8,013 nt of DNA from Planctomycetales bacterium (GTDB taxonomy: Bacteria > Planctomycetota > Phycisphaerae > SM23-33): contig DAOVLS010000094.1 in assembly GCA_030631125.1 (NCBI GenBank), forward strand, positions 1-8,013. Direction: 5' to 3'. The notes below the pieces were generated by a model. It made no database searches, was not told the origin of the DNA, and saw only the letters and a list, made by a program, of their open reading frames with translations. Below, piece by piece: positions 1-5,257 of this stretch (positions are counted from its first letter, which is position 1; each line of letters starts with the position of its first letter). Made by a program: the position numbers and the translations under genes.

Positions 1-2
1 AT

Positions 3-1445
3 ATGACAAATTCGCAATTACCATTTGACGCCGGTGCGAAAAAATCCGCTCCACTGACTGTCTCGGACCTGGTGTCGCGGATAAAAGAAGCCTTGCTGGA
101 CGCGTTTCCGAAACGCGTCTCGGTGGTCGGTCAGATCAGCAATTTCAAGCGACATTCGTCGGGGCATTTGTATTTTTCGCTCAAGGACACCGGCGCTGCG
201 ATTGATGCGGTGATGTTTCGGTCGGCTGCGGCGTCCGTCCGCTTCGACAGTGAAGACGGGCTTCAGGTCGTCGCCGGAGGCAGGGTCGATGTCTATGAAC
301 GCCAGGGCCGACTGCAATTCTACGTCGAGCGCCTCGCGCCGCAGGGGGTCGGCGCGCTGGAACTGGCGTTCCGGCAACTGAAGGAACGCCTCGATGCCGA
401 GGGGTTGTTCGACCCTGCCGGCAAGAAGCCGCTGGTGCGTTTCCCGCGTGCGGTCGGTGTGATTACCTCGCCGACCGGGGCGGCTGTCCGCGACATCGCC
501 CGAACGCTTTCCCGCCGCTGGCCTGCGGCGAAAGTGTTCCTCGTACCGGTTCGAGTCCAGGGCGACGAAGCCGCCGGTGAAATCGCCGAGGCCGTCCGCC
601 TGATGGACGCATCCGCTGAAAAATTCCAAATCGACACGATAATCGTCGCCCGCGGCGGCGGAAGCCTCGAAGACCTCTGGGCGTTCAACGAGGAAATCGT
701 AGCGCGGGCAATATGCGCCGCGAAAACGCCGATTATTTCCGGCGTCGGGCACGAGGTGGACTTTACCATCGCCGATTTCGTCGCCGACGTGCGGGCAGCG
801 ACGCCGACGGCGGCGGCGGAACTGGCGACCCCCGACGGCGTCGAAATTCGCCGGCACTGCGACACGCTCGCCGGCAGGCTCGCGCGAAAGGTCCGCGATA
901 TGCTCCAAAACGCCCGAAATTCGCTGGCATCGGTGCAGCGGAGCGTTGTCTTCCGCGACCCGGCTGGGCGCATCCGGGCAGGCCGGCAAATGCTCGACGA
1001 GATGACCAGCCGGATGCGCCAAGGACTCCAGGACCAACGAACCACCAGCGAGCGACGCTTCGCCAAGGTCCGGCGCGACCTGGCGTGGGCGCTGGGAACC
1101 TGCGCAAAACAGGCCTCCGACACACTGGCAAGAGTGGAAAATCGACTTGCCGCCGTGCACCCACGTCATCGCCTCAAATTGTCCAGGCAGCGACTGACCG
1201 GACTGGCTCGACAACTGGAGGCGATGAGTTACAAAGCCGTCATCAAACGCGGATACTCCGTTACGCGAATTAAAGGAAAGCAAATCCTCCGCAGCGTCAG
1301 TGAGATTTCGCCCGGCGAGCGCCTGGAGACCGAACTTTCCGACGGGAAAATCACCTCTCGCGTCGCCGGAGAAAAACCTCTCTCTAAAAAACGAAACGCC
1401 GAACACCGAAATACACCGAACCTTTTTGAACAAATGGAGCAATAA
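3..1445 (+). CDS. xseA: Exodeoxyribonuclease VII large subunit
   Basis: Catalytic subunit of exonuclease VII, a cytoplasmic nuclease that degrades single-stranded DNA from both ends to short oligonucleotides and acts in repair and recombination. The 480 residues show the family layout: an N-terminal OB-fold, about residues 18-115, opening with LTVSDLV and containing GQISNFKRHSSGHLYFSLKD, then the catalytic domain with GVITSPTGAAVRDI (152-165), ARGGGSLEDLW (216-226), SGVGHEVDFTIAD (246-258) and DVRAATPTAAAEL (262-274). A long helical, probably coiled-coil region (about 280-430) is where the small subunits bind in this family. A short C-terminal tail follows. Length is normal. The small subunit gene starts two bases downstream, which supports the call. 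The ATG lies two bases from the window edge, so neither its ribosome binding site nor a more upstream start can be checked; the 17 residues before the OB-fold make this start plausible. Confidence 0.96.
   Translation: MTNSQLPFDAGAKKSAPLTVSDLVSRIKEALLDAFPKRVSVVGQISNFKRHSSGHLYFSLKDTGAAIDAVMFRSAAASVRFDSEDGLQVVAGGRVDVYERQGRLQFYVERLAPQGVGALELAFRQLKERLDAEGLFDPAGKKPLVRFPRAVGVITSPTGAAVRDIARTLSRRWPAAKVFLVPVRVQGDEAAGEIAEAVRLMDASAEKFQIDTIIVARGGGSLEDLWAFNEEIVARAICAAKTPIISGVGHEVDFTIADFVADVRAATPTAAAELATPDGVEIRRHCDTLAGRLARKVRDMLQNARNSLASVQRSVVFRDPAGRIRAGRQMLDEMTSRMRQGLQDQRTTSERRFAKVRRDLAWALGTCAKQASDTLARVENRLAAVHPRHRLKLSRQRLTGLARQLEAMSYKAVIKRGYSVTRIKGKQILRSVSEISPGERLETELSDGKITSRVAGEKPLSKKRNAEHRNTPNLFEQMEQ
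1436..1439 (+). promoter_or_regulatory. Ribosome binding site of xseB (GGAG)
   Basis: GGAG lies inside the last codons of xseA, eight bases before the xseB ATG. This spacing is standard and supports both the xseB start and coupled translation of the two subunits. Confidence 0.6.
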
Positions 1446-1447
1446 TA

Positions 1448-1687
1448 ATGGCAAAGGAAAAACAGACATTCGAGCAGGCGATGGAAACGCTCGAAGGGAT
1501 TGTCGAGCGGATCGAGTCCGGGCAAATCGGGCTTGCTGAATCCATCACCGAGTATGAACAGGGCGTCAAGCTCATCAAGCAATGCCGGACGATACTCGAC
1601 GCCGCAGAAAAGAAAATCCAACTACTCGCACGCGGCGAAAACGACAAACTCGAACCGGACGGTGAGTTGGAAGAAGAAACAGATTAG
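1448..1687 (+). CDS. xseB: Exodeoxyribonuclease VII small subunit
   Basis: Small non-catalytic subunit of exonuclease VII; several copies bind the helical arm of XseA. The 79 residues carry the family pattern: TFEQAMETLEGIVERIESGQIGLAESITEYEQGVKLIKQC forms two antiparallel helices (about residues 7-46), followed by a third helical stretch with LDAAEKKIQLL and an acidic, glutamate-rich tail. Length is typical of the family, which is usually 60-90 residues. It starts two bases after the xseA stop and has a GGAG site within xseA, so the two are almost certainly co-transcribed and co-translated. Nothing is odd about the gene itself; the unusual repeat region begins just after its stop codon. Confidence 0.95.
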   Translation: MAKEKQTFEQAMETLEGIVERIESGQIGLAESITEYEQGVKLIKQCRTILDAAEKKIQLLARGENDKLEPDGELEEETD

Positions 1688-1694
1688 GATTATG

Positions 1695-1764
1695 CAGTAA
1701 TTGGTAATTGGTAAAAAAACCGACGCTCGATTACCAATTACGAATTACTGATTACCGATTACAA
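1695..1764. repeat. Inverted and tandem ATTACNN heptamer repeat
   Basis: Five uninterrupted 7-base units occupy 1730-1764: ATTACCA, ATTACGA, ATTACTG, ATTACCG, ATTACAA. On the other side of a short spacer, the reverse-complement form NNGTAAT appears at 1695-1701 and 1702-1708, with a decayed third copy (TGGTAAA) at 1709-1715. GTAATTGGTAAT (1697-1708) is perfectly complementary to ATTACCAATTAC (1730-1741), giving a 12-bp stem with a 21-base loop; an 11-bp register shifted by one unit (1704-1714 with 1731-1741) is also possible. There is no T-run after the stem, so it is not an obvious terminator. The last unit ends four bases before the glycosyltransferase ATG. Function unknown; it could be a dispersed genomic repeat or a translational or protein-binding element. 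Confidence 0.85.
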
Positions 1765-1768
1765 ATCA

Positions 1769-2941
1769 ATGAAAATCGTTCACATCATAACCCGATTAAT
1801 CCTCGGCGGGGCGCAGGAGAACACGATCCTGACCTGTGAAGGTCTGTCCGCTCGCGGGCATGAGGTAACATTGATTACCGGTCCGGCGCTGGGGCCTGAA
1901 GGCGAACTGCTCACCCGCGCGCAGGCGGGAAATTACAAAGTAATCGTCCTGAACTCCCTCCGGCGAGCGATTAATCCGGTTCTTGATGCAATCGCGTATC
2001 GCGCACTGGTGAGGCGGCTGGACAATTTGAAACCTGACATCGTTCACACGCATTCATCCAAAGCCGGCATACTAGCCCGGCGAGCGGCGGAGAAAGTGCG
2101 CGGAGAATCGGACTCGCCGAAGATTATCCACACGATTCACGGATTGCCCTTCCATCCTTACGGTAATCGGTTGGCTAACCGCCTCTATATCGCACTGGAG
2201 AAGCGGGCAGCCGGGCGGACCGACGCGATTATCTCCGTCGCCGACGCGATGACCGCCCAGGCGATTGCCGCCGGAGTGGGTCAACCCGAACAGTACACCA
2301 CGATCTACAGCGGCATGGAGGTTTCGGCGTTTGTCAACGCCTGCGACGATACCGACGACTTCCGTCGGAGCCTGGGACTGACAAACGGCGACGTACTCGT
2401 GACGCAAGTGTCACGCCTGGCCGAGTTGAAGGGGCACGAATTCATCCTCGCCGCAGCGGAGCGTACCACCGACCGGCGGATACATTTCTGCTTCGTCGGC
2501 AACGGGCGCCGGCGCGGCGCTATCGAGCGGGCGATACGAGCATCGGCCAGCCTGACCGGAAGGGTCCACCTGACGGGTCTCTTACTGCCCGAACTTATGC
2601 CGACCGTCATGCACGCAGCCGACATTGTCGTGCACTGCTCACTGCGTGAGGGCCTGGCCAGAGCGCTGCCGCAGGCGATGCTGGCGGGTAAGCCGGTGGT
2701 CAGTTTCGACATCGACGGCGCCCGCGAAGTCGTCGATTCCGACACCGGCGTACTGCTGGAGCCGGGCGACACAGCAGGCCTGAAAACCGCGATAGAAACA
2801 CTCGCCGCCTCCGCCGAGACCCGCACCCGCCTCGGCGAAGAAGGACGCCGCCGCGCAGCGGAGAAATTCGACCACCGAATTATGGTAGAGAAGATCGAAT
2901 CGCTGTATGAGCGAATTATGAAAAAGCAGCATGTTGTCTAA
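1769..2941 (+). CDS. Family 4 glycosyltransferase (GT-B fold)
   Basis: Predicted cytoplasmic or membrane-peripheral retaining glycosyltransferase that moves a sugar from a nucleotide-sugar donor to an acceptor, probably in surface polysaccharide or glycolipid synthesis; donor and acceptor cannot be read from the sequence. The 390 residues show an N-terminal Rossmann domain starting MKIVHIITRLILGGAQENT with the glycine-rich acceptor loop GGAQ (13-16), the KPDIVHTHSSKAGILAR strand-helix (88-104) and TIHGLPFH (122-129). The C-terminal donor domain has SRLAELKG (215-222, with R216 and K221 at the usual phosphate-contacting positions), FVGNGRRR (242-249) and REGLARALPQAML (293-305). The usual EX7E motif reads E294...Q302, so the second glutamate is glutamine. 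No Shine-Dalgarno is visible; heptamer repeats occupy that space. The N-terminal match makes the ATG secure. It is separated from xseB by 81 bases and converges with the radical SAM gene. Confidence 0.9.
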   Translation: MKIVHIITRLILGGAQENTILTCEGLSARGHEVTLITGPALGPEGELLTRAQAGNYKVIVLNSLRRAINPVLDAIAYRALVRRLDNLKPDIVHTHSSKAGILARRAAEKVRGESDSPKIIHTIHGLPFHPYGNRLANRLYIALEKRAAGRTDAIISVADAMTAQAIAAGVGQPEQYTTIYSGMEVSAFVNACDDTDDFRRSLGLTNGDVLVTQVSRLAELKGHEFILAAAERTTDRRIHFCFVGNGRRRGAIERAIRASASLTGRVHLTGLLLPELMPTVMHAADIVVHCSLREGLARALPQAMLAGKPVVSFDIDGAREVVDSDTGVLLEPGDTAGLKTAIETLAASAETRTRLGEEGRRRAAEKFDHRIMVEKIESLYERIMKKQHVV

Positions 2942-2956
2942 TCAAACAGCGCCGAA

Positions 2957-3000
2957 CGGCAAGCCGTACGGCTTGCCGCTTCGCAAGATTCAGATTTTTT
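2957..3000 (+). terminator. Palindrome plus T-run, candidate terminator of the glycosyltransferase gene
   Basis: A perfect 22-bp palindrome at 2957-2978 (left arm CGGCAAGCCGT, right arm ACGGCTTGCCG) starts 15 bases after the stop. A competing small hairpin, CTTGC (2972-2976) with GCAAG (2983-2987), sits closer to six T residues at 2995-3000. The T-run is 16 bases from the end of the palindrome and 7 from the small hairpin, so neither is a textbook intrinsic terminator. The position between convergent genes favours a termination role; a palindromic repeat or protein-binding site is the alternative. Confidence 0.4.
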
Positions 3001-3039
3001 CCCGCGCGCGTGAACAAACAGACGCAAATCTGACAATCT
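2986..3039 (-). terminator. Imperfect hairpin after the SPASM radical SAM gene, possible terminator
   Basis: AGATT/CAGATTT (2986-2997) is complementary to AAATCTG (3026-3032) and AATCT (3035-3039), leaving a 2-base bulge and a 28-base loop. The right arm overlaps the stop codon of the minus-strand gene. The stem is AT-rich with a long loop and has no T-run on the minus strand, so the evidence is weak; it is listed because it lies exactly where a terminator for the convergent minus-strand gene would be expected. Confidence 0.25.
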
Positions 3040-4564
3040 ACGCCAACCCGTGGCGTGTCGGCGTCAGTTCGATCTCGTTCGGGTCGGTCGAATCGTCCCG
3101 TGCGATCACGCCTGATGCGACCAGTTCGTCCCAGTATTCCTGATTGAGGACGCATCCGGGGTCGCCGGCGTCGAGTCGTCCGAAGTACGCGTCGGACCTC
3201 GCCCGGCAACCGCCGCAGAAGTCGGCGAAGTCGCATGTCCGGCAGTGATGGATGCGGTCGGTGCGGTCGTTGAGCAGGTCGTAGTAGCCATTGCGGAAAA
3301 TATCGGCAATGCCGGCGCCTGCCTGCCGGTAGGCAATGTCCCGCAGGTTGCCCATGACGCGGTGCGGCAGATAGACGCACGGCGTAACGTCGCCGTTCGG
3401 CTCGATGCAGATGTAGGTCCGTCCCGCCCCGCATCCGCCGAGGTATTTCGCCACGACTCGCGCCTTTGTTCCGCTGCCGCTGCCGGCGTGCGAACATGCG
3501 GTCTTTCCGGTGTCAATCGGCGAACCCATCAGGCAGACGCGCCCGAGTTGCGGGGCCGTCGATAGAACACCGATCCGACCCGACTGCATGTACTCGTTCA
3601 GCAGCCCCAGCAGTTCCTCCCGCTGGGCGGGCGTGATGTCGCCGGCGACCATTTTCAGCCCGCGCCCGACGGGGATGAAGTTGAAGTGCGCGAAGCACCC
3701 GGCCCCGATGGATATGGCGAACTCGATCATGTCGCGGACCTCGTGGTAGTTTCCGCGATGGACGCACATCGCTATTCCCAGGCGCAGTCCCTCGGTGGCT
3801 GCGACGATTTTCGCGCCTCGGACGGCCTTTTCCCACATTCCGCCCACGCCGCGGAAGGCGTCGTGGCGGGCGGGGTCCGTCGAGTCCAGCGAGATTTCCA
3901 CGTACCTCAGACCGGCTTCGAGAAGTTCGCCGGCGAGTTTTTCGGTCATCGTCGTTCCGTTGGTGGCGATGGTCGTGTGCATCTTGTAGTGCTGAGCCCG
4001 CCTCAGGACCGGTAGCAGGTCGCTGCTCATCGTCGGCTCGCCGCCCGACAGCGCCAGCATCGGCATATACGCCGAACCCATCTGGTCCACCACGACGAGT
4101 TTTTCATCAAGTGTCAGTTCGTCGGACAACGCGTTCTTGTCGCTGTTCTGGTAGCAGTGTTTGCACTGGAGGTTGCATCGGTTGGTCAGGTTCCAGACGG
4201 CGAACAGCGGAGCGGAGAATTTCTGCGGTGTTGTCAGGCCGAACTCGGCGATGCTGCGTGCGACGATTACCAGCCCGCGAATGGTCGGAGCGTGCTCGGC
4301 GAGGCGCTCGCGGAAGGTCTCGGCCGGAACGTTCCCGCGCATCCGGTCGATGAACAGGTGGATGGGCCAGTATTTCAGCCGCCGGGCGAACGGCGCGTCG
4401 GGATTGCGATAACTGGTGATAATCCGCTCCAGCGCGGTTCCGCCCCTGCCGGGTCGGCTCAATCGGCGCAGCAACCAGCGGAACGGCCTGGCGCCAAGGT
4501 AGTCCTCCAGCGGATGATGAAAGTCAAGGTCCGCCGGCTTCGGTGTGCGCGATGGGGTGTCCAT
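3038..4564 (-). CDS. Radical SAM protein with C-terminal SPASM domain
   Basis: Predicted oxygen-sensitive iron-sulfur enzyme that cleaves S-adenosylmethionine to a 5'-deoxyadenosyl radical; substrate unknown. Of 508 residues, about 1-118 are an arginine-rich, probably helical N-terminal region. The radical SAM core follows: WNLTNRCNLQCKHCY with the C130-x3-C134-x2-C137 cluster motif, GGEPT (174-178), ATNGT (200-204) and EISLDS (223-228). The SPASM region has C378, C386 and G391-x4-C396 (IEPNGDVTPC), then C441-x2-C444-x5-C450-x2-C453 and C471, enough cysteines for two auxiliary [4Fe-4S] clusters. The layout resembles PqqE, AhbD and other peptide- or tetrapyrrole-modifying enzymes, but no peptide precursor is visible. 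An in-frame TAA directly precedes the ATG, so no longer start is possible. No clear Shine-Dalgarno. It lies downstream of the lipoprotein across the palindromic element. Confidence 0.9.
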   Translation of the reverse strand: MDTPSRTPKPADLDFHHPLEDYLGARPFRWLLRRLSRPGRGGTALERIITSYRNPDAPFARRLKYWPIHLFIDRMRGNVPAETFRERLAEHAPTIRGLVIVARSIAEFGLTTPQKFSAPLFAVWNLTNRCNLQCKHCYQNSDKNALSDELTLDEKLVVVDQMGSAYMPMLALSGGEPTMSSDLLPVLRRAQHYKMHTTIATNGTTMTEKLAGELLEAGLRYVEISLDSTDPARHDAFRGVGGMWEKAVRGAKIVAATEGLRLGIAMCVHRGNYHEVRDMIEFAISIGAGCFAHFNFIPVGRGLKMVAGDITPAQREELLGLLNEYMQSGRIGVLSTAPQLGRVCLMGSPIDTGKTACSHAGSGSGTKARVVAKYLGGCGAGRTYICIEPNGDVTPCVYLPHRVMGNLRDIAYRQAGAGIADIFRNGYYDLLNDRTDRIHHCRTCDFADFCGGCRARSDAYFGRLDAGDPGCVLNQEYWDELVASGVIARDDSTDPNEIELTPTRHGLA

Positions 4565-4579
4565 TTATTTTTCGCCAAT

Positions 4580-4731
4580 GGGTGGCACCTTCAAGCGCAG
4601 CGGAACGCCTGCCACGCCATAGCCTTGGCGAAGGCGGGAAGTGCAGCGAAGCTTGTGGGTGCTCGCATCGTAAGCGACCCGCCGGCGATGCACCCGCAAG
4701 CTCCGCTTTGCTGCGCTTGAAGGCGCCACCC
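4580..4731. repeat. 152-bp nested palindromic element
   Basis: Fills most of the 183-base gap between the SPASM gene and the lipoprotein gene. The outer 22-base arms (4580-4601 and 4710-4731) are complementary at 21 of 22 positions; the one mismatch, 4587 with 4724, would be a G-U pair in minus-strand RNA. Inside are two sub-hairpins. One pairs CGCCT (4606-4610) with AGGCG (4632-4636) and CGCC (4615-4618) with GGCG (4627-4630). The other pairs 4646-4661 with 4691-4706 (14 of 16) and CATCG (4666-4670) with CGATG (4686-4690). The folded form is a three-way-junction-like cruciform. It contains no credible gene. Likely a mobile palindromic repeat (MITE- or REP-like) or a structured RNA between operon genes; the sequence alone does not decide. 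Confidence 0.8.
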
Positions 4732-4747
4732 GTCAAAAGATATTCCG

Positions 4748-5242
4748 TCAGTCTTTCAGTGCCTTGTCGTAATCGGCCTGTGTGGCGAAGACCTGTATCA
4801 GCCCGCCCGGGGCGAGGTCGTTTCGCCCGTTAAGTTCGACGGTCAGTTTGAGCGGTTCGCCCGTAGGCCAGTCCGGCTCGACCGGCAGGTTCAACGTGCA
4901 CTTGTATGTCTTGCCGCCACCCAGTTTCCACGGGGCAGCGACCATCACCGCCGTTTGTGGATATCGCTTGACCTGCTCCCATCCAATTGTGGTTTTGCGC
5001 CACAATGTCGCATAGACCAGCGCGCCGCTGTCGGCCTGAATGGCCATGTCCCTGCCGCTGGTGTTGCGAACGGCAACATCGACAGTAACTGTCTGACCAC
5101 GAATGTAATTGCGCTGGGGCACGCCGGCGGTTACGACAAGACCGTCGTCGGCCTGCCCGCGCCAGAGGATTTCGTCGGGCTCCCGGCAACCCGCCGCCGA
5201 TACCACACCGATAATCAAAAACGCAATCGCAATTCTTTTCAT
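4748..5242 (-). CDS. Putative lipoprotein with an immunoglobulin-like beta-sandwich domain
   Basis: Not recognised as a named family. The 164 residues start with a signal peptide: basic MKR, a hydrophobic run IAIAFLIIGVVSAAG, then C19. The lipobox reads A-A-G-C, acceptable although alanine rather than leucine is at -3, so a lipid-anchored extracytoplasmic protein is likely. The mature part (about 30-155) alternates short hydrophobic strands, for example RGQTVTVDVAVRN, LVYATLW and LKLTVELNG, with proline/glycine turns, as in Ig-like or BsuPI-type folds that bind other proteins. A second cysteine, C115, is present. Start: GGAG eight bases before the ATG. It begins 15 bases after the Tes-like gene stop and so is probably in that operon. 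The role is unknown; it may be an accessory envelope factor for the neighbouring enzymes. Confidence 0.75.
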   Translation of the reverse strand: MKRIAIAFLIIGVVSAAGCREPDEILWRGQADDGLVVTAGVPQRNYIRGQTVTVDVAVRNTSGRDMAIQADSGALVYATLWRKTTIGWEQVKRYPQTAVMVAAPWKLGGGKTYKCTLNLPVEPDWPTGEPLKLTVELNGRNDLAPGGLIQVFATQADYDKALKD

Positions 5243-5250
5243 TACTGGTT

Positions 5251-5254
5251 CTCC
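5251..5254 (-). promoter_or_regulatory. Ribosome binding site of the lipoprotein gene (GGAG)
   Basis: Reading the minus strand, GGAG lies eight bases before the ATG and just after the stop codon of the Tes-like gene. It fixes the lipoprotein start and supports co-transcription of the two genes. Confidence 0.6.
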
Positions 5255-5257
5255 ATT

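Noticed and set aside
18..1469. 483-residue open frame on the minus strand opposite xseA
   Set aside because: It is the antisense shadow of a certain gene; its product is low in recognisable motifs and rich in arginine, as expected for a GC-rich antisense frame.
1695..1764. CRISPR array or intrinsic terminator
   Set aside because: Units are seven bases with no spacers, which excludes CRISPR, and no T-run follows the stem, which argues against an intrinsic terminator.
2931..3143. 70-residue plus-strand frame across the convergent gap
   Set aside because: It overlaps the ends of both flanking genes, includes the palindrome as coding sequence and resembles no known protein.
3038..4564. Assignment as PqqE, AhbD or a mycofactocin enzyme
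   Set aside because: Core and SPASM layout are shared by many subfamilies, and none of the partner genes of those pathways is in the window.
4157..4720. 187-residue plus-strand frame covering the SPASM gene start and the palindromic element
   Set aside because: Mostly antisense to the SPASM gene and then runs through the inverted repeat; no motif.
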